Source: Topomyia yanbarensis
Taxonomy: Eukaryota > Arthropoda > Insecta > Diptera > Culicidae
DNA: 64,000 bases
Assembly: GCF_030247195.1 (NCBI RefSeq)
Contig: NC_080670.1
Location: forward strand, 99,844,336-99,908,335
Direction of reading: 5' to 3'
Made by a program: the position numbers and the translations under genes. How positions within the stretch are numbered: the first letter of the stretch is position 1; every line of letters begins with the position of its first letter. Below, in pieces: positions 1-12,126 of this stretch. The notes under the pieces are model-generated. The model saw only the letters and a program-made list of their open reading frames with translations. It did no database searches and was not told the DNA's origin.

Positions 1-3000
1 GACAAGACAAAGACAAGACAAAGACAAGACAAAGACAAGACAAAGACAAGACAAAGACAAGACAAAGACAAGACAAAGACAAGACAAAGACAAGACAAAG
101 ACAAGACAAAGACAAGACAAAGACAAGACAAAGACAAGACAAAGACAAGACAAAGACAAGACAAAGACAAGACAAAGACAAGACAAAGACAAGACAAAGA
201 CAAGACAAAGACAAGACAAAGACAAGACAAAGACAAGACAAAGACAAGACAAAGACAAGACAAAGACAAGACAAAGACAAGACAAAGACAAGACAAAGAC
301 AAGACAAAGACAAGACAAAGACAAGACAAAGACAAGACAAAGACAAGACAAAGACAAGACAAAGACAAGACAAAGACAAGACAAAGACAAGACAAAGACA
401 AGACAAAGACAAGACAAAGACAAGACAAAGACAAGACAAAGACAAGACAAAGACAAGACAAAGACAAGACAAAGACAAGACAAAGACAAGACAAAGACAA
501 GACAAAGACAAGACAAAGACAAGACAAAGACAAGACAAAGACAAGACAAAGACAAGACAAAGACAAGACAAAGACAAGACAAAGACAAGACAAAGACAAG
601 ACAAAGACAAGACAAAGACAAGACAAAGACAAGACAAAGACAAGACAAAGACAAGACAAAGACAAGACAAAGACAAGACAAAGACAAGACAAAGACAAGA
701 CAAAGACAAGACAAAGACAAGACAAAGACAAGACAAAGACAAGACAAAGACAAGACAAAGACAAGACAAAGACAAGACAAAGACAAGACAAAGACAAGAC
801 AAAGACAAGACAAAGACAAGACAAAGACAAGACAAAGACAAGACAAAGACAAGACAAAGACAAGACAAAGACAAGACAAAGACAAGACAAAGACAAGACA
901 AAGACAAGACAAAGACAAGACAAAGACAAGACAAAGACAAGACAAAGACAAGACAAAGACAAGACAAAGACAAGACAAAGACAAGACAAAGACAAGACAA
1001 AGACAAGACAAAGACAAGACAAAGACAAGACAAAGACAAGACAAAGACAAGACAAAGACAAGACAAAGACAAGACAAAGACAAGACAAAGACAAGACAAA
1101 GACAAGACAAAGACAAGACAAAGACAAGACAAAGACAAGACAAAGACAAGACAAAGACAAGACAAAGACAAGACAAAGACAAGACAAAGACAAGACAAAG
1201 ACAAGACAAAGACAAGACAAAGACAAGACAAAGACAAGACAAAGACAAGACAAAGACAAGACAAAGACAAGACAAAGACAAGACAAAGACAAGACAAAGA
1301 CAAGACAAAGACAAGACAAAGACAAGACAAAGACAAGACAAAGACAAGACAAAGACAAGACAAAGACAAGACAAAGACAAGACAAAGACAAGACAAAGAC
1401 AAGACAAAGACAAGACAAAGACAAGACAAAGACAAGACAAAGACAAGACAAAGACAAGACAAAGACAAGACAAAGACAAGACAAAGACAAGACAAAGACA
1501 AGACAAAGACAAGACAAAGACAAGACAAAGACAAGACAAAGACAAGACAAAGACAAGACAAAGACAAGACAAAGACAAGACAAAGACAAGACAAAGACAA
1601 GACAAAGACAAGACAAAGACAAGACAAAGACAAGACAAAGACAAGACAAAGACAAGACAAAGACAAGACAAAGACAAGACAAAGACAAGACAAAGACAAG
1701 ACAAAGACAAGACAAAGACAAGACAAAGACAAGACAAAGACAAGACAAAGACAAGACAAAGACAAGACAAAGACAAGACAAAGACAAGACAAAGACAAGA
1801 CAAAGACAAGACAAAGACAAGACAAAGACAAGACAAAGACAAGACAAAGACAAGACAAAGACAAGACAAAGACAAGACAAAGACAAGACAAAGACAAGAC
1901 AAAGACAAGACAAAGACAAGACAAAGACAAGACAAAGACAAGACAAAGACAAGACAAAGACAAGACAAAGACAAGACAAAGACAAGACAAAGACAAGACA
2001 AAGACAAGACAAAGACAAGACAAAGACAAGACAAAGACAAGACAAAGACAAGACAAAGACAAGACAAAGACAAGACAAAGACAAGACAAAGACAAGACAA
2101 AGACAAGACAAAGACAAGACAAAGACAAGACAAAGACAAGACAAAGACAAGACAAAGACAAGACAAAGACAAGACAAAGACAAGACAAAGACAAGACAAA
2201 GACAAGACAAAGACAAGACAAAGACAAGACAAAGACAAGACAAAGACAAGACAAAGACAAGACAAAGACAAGACAAAGACAAGACAAAGACAAGACAAAG
2301 ACAAGACAAAGACAAGACAAAGACAAGACAAAGACAAGACAAAGACAAGACAAAGACAAGACAAAGACAAGACAAAGACAAGACAAAGACAAGACAAAGA
2401 CAAGACAAAGACAAGACAAAGACAAGACAAAGACAAGACAAAGACAAGACAAAGACAAGACAAAGACAAGACAAAGACAAGACAAAGACAAGACAAAGAC
2501 AAGACAAAGACAAGACAAAGACAAGACAAAGACAAGACAAAGACAAGACAAAGACAAGACAAAGACAAGACAAAGACAAGACAAAGACAAGACAAAGACA
2601 AGACAAAGACAAGACAAAGACAAGACAAAGACAAGACAAAGACAAGACAAAGACAAGACAAAGACAAGACAAAGACAAGACAAAGACAAGACAAAGACAA
2701 GACAAAGACAAGACAAAGACAAGACAAAGACAAGACAAAGACAAGACAAAGACAAGACAAAGACAAGACAAAGACAAGACAAAGACAAGACAAAGACAAG
2801 ACAAAGACAAGACAAAGACAAGACAAAGACAAGACAAAGACAAGACAAAGACAAGACAAAGACAAGACAAAGACAAGACAAAGACAAGACAAAGACAAGA
2901 CAAAGACAAGACAAAGACAAGACAAAGACAAGACAAAGACAAGACAAAGACAAGACAAAGACAAGACAAAGACAAGACAAAGACAAGACAAAGACAAGAC

Positions 3001-5755
3001 AAAGACAAGACAAAGACAAGACAAAGACAAGACAAAGACAAGACAAAGACAAGACAAAGACAAGACAAAGACAAGACAAAGACAAGACAAAGACAAGACA
3101 AAGACAAGACAAAGACAAGACAAAGACAAGACAAAGACAAGACAAAGACAAGACAAAGACAAGACAAAGACAAGACAAAGACAAGACAAAGACAAGACAA
3201 AGACAAGACAAAGACAAGACAAAGACAAGACAAAGACAAGACAAAGACAAGACAAAGACAAGACAAAGACAAGACAAAGACAAGACAAAGACAAGACAAA
3301 GACAAGACAAAGACAAGACAAAGACAAGACAAAGACAAGACAAAGACAAGACAAAGACAAGACAAAGACAAGACAAAGACAAGACAAAGACAAGACAAAG
3401 ACAAGACAAAGACAAGACAAAGACAAGACAAAGACAAGACAAAGACAAGACAAAGACAAGACAAAGACAAGACAAAGACAAGACAAAGACAAGACAAAGA
3501 CAAGACAAAGACAAGACAAAGACAAGACAAAGACAAGACAAAGACAAGACAAAGACAAGACAAAGACAAGACAAAGACAAGACAAAGACAAGACAAAGAC
3601 AAGACAAAGACAAGACAAAGACAAGACAAAGACAAGACAAAGACAAGACAAAGACAAGACAAAGACAAGACAAAGACAAGACAAAGACAAGACAAAGACA
3701 AGACAAAGACAAGACAAAGACAAGACAAAGACAAGACAAAGACAAGACAAAGACAAGACAAAGACAAGACAAAGACAAGACAAAGACAAGACAAAGACAA
3801 GACAAAGACAAGACAAAGACAAGACAAAGACAAGACAAAGACAAGACAAAGACAAGACAAAGACAAGACAAAGACAAGACAAAGACAAGACAAAGACAAG
3901 ACAAAGACAAGACAAAGACAAGACAAAGACAAGACAAAGACAAGACAAAGACAAGACAAAGACAAGACAAAGACAAGACAAAGACAAGACAAAGACAAGA
4001 CAAAGACAAGACAAAGACAAGACAAAGACAAGACAAAGACAAGACAAAGACAAGACAAAGACAAGACAAAGACAAGACAAAGACAAGACAAAGACAAGAC
4101 AAAGACAAGACAAAGACAAGACAAAGACAAGACAAAGACAAGACAAAGACAAGACAAAGACAAGACAAAGACAAGACAAAGACAAGACAAAGACAAGACA
4201 AAGACAAGACAAAGACAAGACAAAGACAAGACAAAGACAAGACAAAGACAAGACAAAGACAAGACAAAGACAAGACAAAGACAAGACAAAGACAAGACAA
4301 AGACAAGACAAAGACAAGACAAAGACAAGACAAAGACAAGACAAAGACAAGACAAAGACAAGACAAAGACAAGACAAAGACAAGACAAAGACAAGACAAA
4401 GACAAGACAAAGACAAGACAAAGACAAGACAAAGACAAGACAAAGACAAGACAAAGACAAGACAAAGACAAGACAAAGACAAGACAAAGACAAGACAAAG
4501 ACAAGACAAAGACAAGACAAAGACAAGACAAAGACAAGACAAAGACAAGACAAAGACAAGACAAAGACAAGACAAAGACAAGACAAAGACAAGACAAAGA
4601 CAAGACAAAGACAAGACAAAGACAAGACAAAGACAAGACAAAGACAAGACAAAGACAAGACAAAGACAAGACAAAGACAAGACAAAGACAAGACAAAGAC
4701 AAGACAAAGACAAGACAAAGACAAGACAAAGACAAGACAAAGACAAGACAAAGACAAGACAAAGACAAGACAAAGACAAGACAAAGACAAGACAAAGACA
4801 AGACAAAGACAAGACAAAGACAAGACAAAGACAAGACAAAGACAAGACAAAGACAAGACAAAGACAAGACAAAGACAAGACAAAGACAAGACAAAGACAA
4901 GACAAAGACAAGACAAAGACAAGACAAAGACAAGACAAAGACAAGACAAAGACAAGACAAAGACAAGACAAAGACAAGACAAAGACAAGACAAAGACAAG
5001 ACAAAGACAAGACAAAGACAAGACAAAGACAAGACAAAGACAAGACAAAGACAAGACAAAGACAAGACAAAGACAAGACAAAGACAAGACAAAGACAAGA
5101 CAAAGACAAGACAAAGACAAGACAAAGACAAGACAAAGACAAGACAAAGACAAGACAAAGACAAGACAAAGACAAGACAAAGACAAGACAAAGACAAGAC
5201 AAAGACAAGACAAAGACAAGACAAAGACAAGACAAAGACAAGACAAAGACAAGACAAAGACAAGACAAAGACAAGACAAAGACAAGACAAAGACAAGACA
5301 AAGACAAGACAAAGACAAGACAAAGACAAGACAAAGACAAGACAAAGACAAGACAAAGACAAGACAAAGACAAGACAAAGACAAGACAAAGACAAGACAA
5401 AGACAAGACAAAGACAAGACAAAGACAAGACAAAGACAAGACAAAGACAAGACAAAGACAAGACAAAGACAAGACAAAGACAAGACAAAGACAAGACAAA
5501 GACAAGACAAAGACAAGACAAAGACAAGACAAAGACAAGACAAAGACAAGACAAAGACAAGACAAAGACAAGACAAAGACAAGACAAAGACAAGACAAAG
5601 ACAAGACAAAGACAAGACAAAGACAAGACAAAGACAAGACAAAGACAAGACAAAGACAAGACAAAGACAAGACAAAGACAAGACAAAGACAAGACAAAGA
5701 CAAGACAAAGACAAGACAAAGACAAGACAAAGACAAGACAAAGACAAGACAAAGA
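1..5755. repeat. 11-bp satellite array (GACAAGACAAA)n
   Basis: The unit GACAAGACAAA repeats head to tail about 523 times. The printed pattern recurs exactly every 660 bases (60 units), and I saw no variant unit. The unit reads as a 6-mer GACAAA plus a 5-mer GACAA. One strand has no T at all, so the array is fully strand-asymmetric. It runs into the assembly gap, so its true length is unknown and it also continues off the left edge. No gene or promoter is visible. A centromeric, telomeric or heterochromatic role cannot be told from the sequence. Confidence 0.97.
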
Positions 5756-6255
5756 NNNNNNNNNNNNNNNNNNNNNNNNNNNNNNNNNNNNNNNNNNNNN
5801 NNNNNNNNNNNNNNNNNNNNNNNNNNNNNNNNNNNNNNNNNNNNNNNNNNNNNNNNNNNNNNNNNNNNNNNNNNNNNNNNNNNNNNNNNNNNNNNNNNNN
5901 NNNNNNNNNNNNNNNNNNNNNNNNNNNNNNNNNNNNNNNNNNNNNNNNNNNNNNNNNNNNNNNNNNNNNNNNNNNNNNNNNNNNNNNNNNNNNNNNNNNN
6001 NNNNNNNNNNNNNNNNNNNNNNNNNNNNNNNNNNNNNNNNNNNNNNNNNNNNNNNNNNNNNNNNNNNNNNNNNNNNNNNNNNNNNNNNNNNNNNNNNNNN
6101 NNNNNNNNNNNNNNNNNNNNNNNNNNNNNNNNNNNNNNNNNNNNNNNNNNNNNNNNNNNNNNNNNNNNNNNNNNNNNNNNNNNNNNNNNNNNNNNNNNNN
6201 NNNNNNNNNNNNNNNNNNNNNNNNNNNNNNNNNNNNNNNNNNNNNNNNNNNNNNN
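5756..6255. other. Assembly gap of 500 N
   Basis: Exactly 500 N separate the satellite from the unique sequence. A round number like this is a scaffolding placeholder, not a measured distance, so the satellite may not truly adjoin the sequence at 6256. Confidence 0.98.
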
Positions 6256-7443
6256 TTTCTTAGAATTTTTATTACATAGAGAATTTTAGCATATTTGAAC
6301 AAAAAATGTCTTATTCAATTCAATAATACAATGTTTATTGCTTCAAACGACAAAATTAATGGTATGAGCATTTTTTCATTGAAACAATAATTAACTTTTA
6401 ATCTCAATAAACATTTCCAGTTTGAATAATTTTACAATCATTGCAATAAAATATTTTTAGAAAAGAGAACGATGTTTGTTACTAAAATGGTTTTATTGAA
6501 TTCAATAAATAAATGTATTTTCTTTCTAGCAATATTTTTTTCACTGAATAAAGTCCATATCATTAAAAAACGATTATTTTATTGCATGATTGCAAAAAAG
6601 TGTAACGTTGCTATAATAACAACTACCGGTGTAAAAACAGATTATTATTTTGGAAACCTATTTACCAACGACCGGTGCGAAAACGGGTGCCTAAATAAAA
6701 TATTATCGTTTAGCGTAATCAAAATACACACGCATTTGCTTACGCACCGGTGCTGATAGTCTTAGTGAGCATCTTCATTTAGTTTTAAGATATTAGGTAG
6801 TAATATTTGCATTGCAATGCAAACAACACACACAATGATACTGGACTGTTTTTCTCACTCTCCGATAGAAAATGAGCTGTCATCACTTCTGAATTTTGTG
6901 GAAACCTTTGCACCGTAAATGTCGCATGCTGTCAGAAATAAACAACCGAAGTCAATCCCGCCTTTGTTAAAGTCTCGAAATATTCACTGTTGATTTTCTT
7001 TGAATGGTGTCCTGCTAGTATCGGCCTTTTCAAGAAAAAGCGTTGATTTCTTAGTTCTCAGTCGCGTTGGAAATTTGAGTAAAGTATAAACTTCAAATCG
7101 ATTAAAAAAAATCGATTTTTTTGGCTCAGTACAATATATAAGCCCTTTAGGAAAATTCTGTTTTCCCACCACAATTTAGATATTTTATGAACAGAGCATT
7201 AGCAATAATTCGTTTGTATGTCTATTTTATGGGTCATTTTTTTTTGCTTTCCCATTGATTTGGTTTGAGATTTCTAGCACTGATGTTGTCCTATGCTGAT
7301 TTGAGCGATTTTCTGAGTCCTGCCACTATCCTATGTAGTATGTGTTATCAAAAACATCGCGAAGCATCAAGTTCTAAATGTTCTCAAACGATATAATATC
7401 CGAAGAGAGTGATAAGAGTTATAAGAAATGTCTCATCACATTG
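6256..7443. other. AT-rich sequence, nothing recognised
   Basis: AT-rich DNA with only short chance ORFs. Three CCGGTG motifs fall between about 6625 and 6755, each next to a GxAAAA or similar stretch. This may be decayed repeat sequence. No domain, splice pattern or element end could be supported. Confidence 0.6.
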
Positions 7444-7943
7444 TTAGGTGGATTAAAAGCGTTTTGCCTTTCTCAATAGAAAGGTATTGCAATTGCTCTG
7501 AAAACCGACTTTTTAACGGAGGCCCGGAGGGCGTATGTGTGTGTGTGTGTATGTGACCAAAAATGTCACTCATTTTTCTCAGAGATGGCTGAACCGATTT
7601 TGACAAACTTAGTCTCAAATGAAAGGTGCAACGTTCCCATAGGCTGCTATTGAATTTCTAATGGATCCGACTTCCGAAATTTTTTTTTATGGAAATCGAC
7701 TTTTTGGGACTTTGCCGATTTCGCACCTTTTTTCAGTTCAATATTACCGTGGATGTTTTTTTCTTTTTCAAAATTTTAGAACTCGAATAATGATTTATTT
7801 TCCGGTATATAGTTGTCATGTGATGTATAATAATAAAATGTAATATATGCATATAAAAGTTTTTAATGAATATAAACAACGCACACATTCTCGTGATTCA
7901 TGATTGAGAAAGGCACAATTGCACCGCTAGGTGGATTAAAATA
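7444..7943 (-). repeat. Single copy of a mosquito interspersed repeat
   Basis: About 500 bp bounded on both sides by the direct motif TAGGTGGATTAAAA (7445-7458 and 7930-7943). Just inside lie GCCTTTCTCA and its complement TGAGAAAGGC. The interior has the CCCGGAGGG motif, a GT microsatellite and the block reading TCTCAGAGATGGCTGAACCGATTT. The same ends and interior, in the opposite orientation, flank and make up the tandem array at 38.2-40.8 kb. I therefore read this as one solitary member of that family. Its class is unclear; it could be a MITE or a dispersed satellite monomer. Confidence 0.75.
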
Positions 7944-8639
7944 GATTTTTTGACAGTCGTTTCACTTATGCAAAGCTTGCTGCTACATTTGAAAGTAGCT
8001 TTTTTCATAATACAACGATATGTGTGTAAATGCGTTGAACCTGCAAAACAACAAACTTTAAAGCTAAATTGCAAATTTAAAAAAAAATTATCGTATTCGC
8101 CAATTTTTGCTCAAATATACTAAAAAGTATGGTCTTTCAAGTGGTTGAAACAGTATTCAATTTTAGGTGCCCCAATCAGCGATAATGAGCCTTGAAATAG
8201 GCTATTTTTTAACGAAAAGTGTCCATAACTTTTTAAACAAAAAAGTTTGACCTTCGGTGTCTCGGCTTGAAGTTTTCAATAAGCTGTTCAAAGGTTGTGT
8301 TAACAAAAAGTAAAAGATACGAAAGTTATATTAAAAAAACGTTTTTTTCAGGAACACCCTAATCTTTTTTTAATTTCTTGTATAACAAACACTAAAAGAG
8401 ACAGAGCTTTAATATATTCAACAAATTTATTCAAAATAAGTTACTTTGTGGAAGACTGTGGAGCTCTATCTTTCGTCAGTAAAAAGTTTATTTTCGTATT
8501 TTAGATAAATTAGAACCACCCTAATAACTATTCCAATAAAAAGAAGCATCTTCAGATGTACACAAATTCATCCTAAGACATGATACGGCTAAATTATACA
8601 GGTTTGTCAGAAAGTAAAAATTCCTCCTAAATTAGCGAT
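7944..8639. other. Non-coding, no recognised feature
   Basis: AT-rich sequence with homopolymer A and T tracts and two short CACCCTAAT-like blocks near 8350 and 8518. No coding frame, TIR or LTR was identified. It lies beyond the point where the outer gypsy polymerase can still be followed. Confidence 0.55.
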
Positions 8640-9308
8640 CTGGACCACTGTGCACCACTGGTTGTTCCACGGAGAAAACAGAGCTTCTTCTATACCCGAC
8701 TAGGAGAAACTAACTGGCCAATAGCCCGAGCATACTATTTTGTGGTATCATACCAAAACCTGGTATTAATTGATTATCAATACCTCATTGAGGTATTAAG
8801 CAGGTATTGAAGAAACGTTTTTCAATACCTGCTTAGTACCTCAATGAGGTATAATACATTATTTTAGTATTATTTATGTATTCCAGTGATTTTTAGAAAA
8901 ACCAAATCAATACTTTATTGAATAGCTCCATACAGTAAATTTTGTTATTGGAAGGTTGAAAAGGTTTTGTTATTATTCAATTATTATAACTCGTTTCTTT
9001 ATCAACTAGTTATTCGTAGTACATACATGTATCAGTTATTATTTCAGGTATTTTACCTCTTATGCAAGGCTCCTCAATACCTTATTGTGGTGTTCAAGTA
9101 TTGGGTACAGAATACCTGAATTTGGTATTCTGAAGTTATTTTCTTCTGCTCGGGTAACATCCATAGCGAGCATCCTATCGATCTCGCGGTTCTCTTCTTC
9201 TAGCACATATGGAGACATTGGATAGTGTCGCTGCTCGCGTGGTGGTGCGTCTCCCACGTCTATCCGGTGCTCATATAATGTTGTCCTGCCTAGCCTTCTT
9301 TCCGCTGT
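8640..9308 (-). pseudogene. Outer gypsy: RT remnant, split by a MITE
   Basis: On the minus strand 9308-9157 encodes the start of a gypsy-type reverse transcriptase, with the hallmark HRIDVGDAPPREQRHYPMSP block followed by EIDRMLAMD. After removal of the MITE at 8695-9154 the frame continues into an IEEA..SPWNN-like stretch at 8692-8640 and then fades. This is the downstream continuation of the protease/RT linker that stops at 45328. The two halves were separated when the inner gypsy inserted with a TGGG duplication. The rest of RT, RNase H and integrase are missing, so the element is dead. Confidence 0.85.
8695..9154. mobile_element. 460-bp MITE with TA duplication
   Basis: Terminal inverted repeats of about 22 bp can be aligned: CCCGACTAGGAGAAA at the left against the complement of the right end, CCCGAGCAGAAGAAA. 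A TA dinucleotide lies on both sides (8693-8694 and 9155-9156). Removing the element plus one TA restores an open gypsy RT frame, which confirms the boundaries. The interior holds a nested inverted repeat around 8800-8850 (GGTATTAAGCAGGTATTGA and its complement). No coding capacity. Confidence 0.85.
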
Positions 9309-9312
9309 TGGG

Positions 9313-10158
9313 TCTGGGATGCTCACATTTAGCCATCTTACAAATATACAAATATCTGAGGTGTTCACATTTAGCCATCTGGGTTTTTCACATTTATCTC
9401 ACTTTGGGGCATTACTTTACCCTTGCTGCTGGACATTTCGGCATTGATGCTAAAAACGACAATTCAAGTCCAATGTCTCAAAAACACCTTTCGAAATATT
9501 ACTGTTCAATTTTCTTTATTGCTCATTGCTTAAAAACTAGCCTGCCTAAATCTAGTACTGCTTACATTATTACCTAAGCGAGAAACGTGGTTCAACGTCT
9601 ACAATATTATTTACTGTTTCAACCAGTCAGGTTAAAGCTTGACGCGCAGGGGAAATTGATCAACAAAGTTCATTCCTATCCAATGAACCAGTATAACATT
9701 GTGTTGACATAGTCATGCAGCTGACAAAACAGTGGAAAGGAAAATAAGGAAATGCTTAATATTGCATAACCGAGAACGCTGTTATTTTATAGCGGTTTCG
9801 TGTTACGTTTCATTTCTGGTTTGGTTATTTTATGTTTACTTGAGAGGATAGATGACATGAATATTTTGGTTTGTAAATCAAGTGCTGTGAAATGATTTAG
9901 GTCAGAAGTGGTTGCTTACTTGTGTAAGCATTTGTTTTAATGCCGTATGCTTTGGGTTTAGTTTCAATGGGAAAGTTAATTATTTTGTGAGGTTTCGGGT
10001 TTATGATTTAATGACTATGCTTGGATCGTGGGAAAGATTAGAGATGGAAAGATTAGGGATTTATCATTTAGGGTCTTGATACTATTTTTCATCTTAGTTT
10101 GGGATTTGTGATTTTGGTTTTTGGAATGTATGCGGTACAAGAGAATATATATGGTACA
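9313..10158 (-). mobile_element. 3' LTR of inner gypsy
   Basis: 846 bp, closely matching 44472-45323. On the minus strand it starts TGTACC directly after a purine tract and ends CATCCCAGA before the TGGG/CCCA duplication. Relative to the 5' LTR it has an extra block near 9408-9423 and lacks about 29 bp present at 44800-44828. The rest is nearly identical, with scattered substitutions, so the element is not very old. Confidence 0.9.
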
Positions 10159-10170
10159 CCATCCCCCTTT
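10159..10170 (-). promoter_or_regulatory. Polypurine tract of inner gypsy
   Basis: On the minus strand the sequence is AAAGGGGGATGG, immediately upstream of the 3' LTR start TGTACC. Polypurine tracts prime plus-strand DNA synthesis in LTR elements. Its presence identifies the 9.3-10.2 kb repeat as the 3' LTR and fixes the element's orientation. Confidence 0.85.
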
Positions 10171-10440
10171 AGGTGAATTTTTTTCCATACGTTTATTTGA
10201 CACGGCATTTGCAAAAGCTTTTTACGCCAGTTTCTTTTTTTGCATAGTTACCAAAATCCTTAAGACTAATTTTAACTATACTAGTAATTTGTCTAAAACT
10301 AACAATGACATCACTTTATTGTTTGCTTTTTTCCTTACATTGTTGTATTTCATAATGATCTAGTATTTCCGGGTGTATTTATTTACTTTTTTCTGTTATT
10401 GTCTAAATTTAAAAACTGAATATTCTAGGACACTTTAATT
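10171..10440 (-). other. 3' untranslated part of inner gypsy
   Basis: AT-rich, non-coding stretch between the polypurine tract and the 3' end of the inserted I-clade LINE. It is the expected continuation of the AT-rich sequence that follows the integrase stop at 16308-16126. The exact join with the LINE tail is not resolved because I found no clear target-site duplication. Confidence 0.55.
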
Positions 10441-10481
10441 GGTGAATGTTTAGCCTTGGATGAGAGTATGAGGAGATGAAT

Positions 10482-11598
10482 TTAATTAAATTTTGACAAC
10501 CGCTGGATGTCTCTAACAGGAACATGGATTGGTCTTCCTCGGACTTGTAAAGAATCTACTAATTGTGATCTGGCTTCACGATATTCAGTGCAGGACCAAA
10601 CAACATGCTCAATGTCATGGTAACCCTCTCCACAAGCACAATGATTACCCTCAGCGAGCCCAATACGACGGAGATGCGCATCTAAAGTATAATGATTGGA
10701 CATGAGCCTAAACATCACACGGATGAAGTCCCGACTTACATCCAATCCTTTGAACCATGCTTTTGTTGATGCTTTAGGGATAATTGAGTGTAGCCATCGT
10801 CCCATATCTCCATTGTCCCAAGATGTTTGCCAACTAGCAAGTGTCCTCTGTCGAGAAGCGCTATAAAATTCATTGTAAGCGATGGGTCTTTCATATATTT
10901 CACCATCTAGTGCACCAATCTTGGCTAAATTATCAGCTTTCTCATTGCCCGCAATAGAGCAATGGGCGGGAAGCCACACTAGGGTAAATTTATAACATTT
11001 TCTTGTTAGGTTACTCAGAGATTCTCGTATCTTCCCCAAAAAGAATGGATCGTGATTATCAATCCTCTTTGAGCGTAGAGCTGCAGTTGTGCTGAGACTA
11101 TCAGTGAGGATAAAGTAATGGTTCGGGGGTAAAGTATTAATTATTTGCAAACTATAGTGAACTGCTGCTAGTTCCGCTATATAAACAGAGGCGGATTCTG
11201 CAAGTTTGAGAGAAATTGAAAAATTATTGTTGAAAATACCGAAACCAGTGGCCTCACTGACCCATCAGTGTAAAACATTTTAAGGCAGTCTATGTGTTGA
11301 TATTTACTTGTGAATATTTTAGGGATCTCCCGCGAGCGTAGATGGTCCGGAATTCCGCGAATCTCTGCTTGCATAGACGTGTCGAAGAATAAAGTGGATT
11401 CAGGAGTATCTAGTATATTGACGTATGCGGGAACATACCTAGCAGGCGTTATTTCTTGTGACATGTGATTGAAATACACTGTCATGAATCTGGTTTGGGG
11501 TTGAAGCTCGACAAGTCTTTCAAAATTTTCAATTACCAGTGGGTTGATAACCTCACATCGAATAAGTAAACGAAAGGAGAGATCCCAGAATCAGTCTT
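10482..11598 (-). pseudogene. I-clade LINE ORF2: RNase H domain and C-terminus
   Basis: After the MITE the frame resumes and reaches KMFYTDGSV at about 11265. It then shifts and continues YIAELAAV, ILTDSLSTTAAL and WLPAHCSIAGNEKADNLAK. These are the four RNase H catalytic blocks (D, E, D, D). The C-terminus has a cysteine-histidine cluster, CACGEGYHDIEHVVWSC, common at the end of I and R1 group polymerases. The stop is at 10482. RNase H removes the RNA strand after reverse transcription. Confidence 0.85.
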
Positions 11599-11602
11599 TT
11601 AA

Positions 11603-12122
11603 CCCTTTCATGCCCAACTTTTTTCTAGTTCAGGTAGAGTTTCAAAACTATTTTTCCTTGAAAACGGTGGGATCAAGAAACACGAAAAGCCTTTTTTTCA
11701 TAAAGATAGGTGCTTCCCTCGCAGTGTTAGAAGCTGCTCAACTTTTACCTTCCAACGCTCAATGCAATTCTCCAAGAATATTTACAATAGTCCAATTGCG
11801 TGGAAAAAGTAGCGGAAGACAGTCTAAATTGATAAGATTTAACAGTTTTCAATATTATTGCAACCTAACGAAGATATATGAAAAATTCATTTTCCGTCAT
11901 CAACGTAAGCTGTCCCTGGCAGCACTTCTCCGTCGGAATCAAATCAGACTAATTGCAATAACTTCAGTTCTAGAGGTGATCCTTGTAACTGTTAATACTC
12001 AAATGAAAGGCAATAGTCACATTTATTAGCCTTACTTGTTTTTGTGAGATAATCTTGCCTCAATCAAAAGTTATAGCTGTTTAAAAACGTTGTTGTCCAC
12101 AAACAACATGGGCATGAATGGG
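11603..12122. mobile_element. 520-bp piggyBac-like MITE (TTAA target)
   Basis: The ends CCCTTTCATGCCCA and TGGGCATGAATGGG are inverted repeats. TTAA lies exactly on both sides (11599-11602 and 12123-12126), the signature of piggyBac-type insertion. It interrupts the I-clade LINE between its RT and RNase H regions. The plus-strand ORF across it (11544-12029) shows no transposase motif and starts outside the element, so I regard it as chance. Non-autonomous. Confidence 0.88.
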
Positions 12123-12126
12123 TTAA

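Noticed and set aside
1..5755. Telomeric repeat
   Set aside because: The unit is not TTAGG or any known insect telomere repeat, and its position next to a scaffold gap gives no end-of-chromosome evidence.
11544..12029. 161-codon ORF across the TTAA MITE as a transposase
   Set aside because: It starts outside the element in LINE sequence and has no DDD or zinc-finger motifs of piggyBac transposases.
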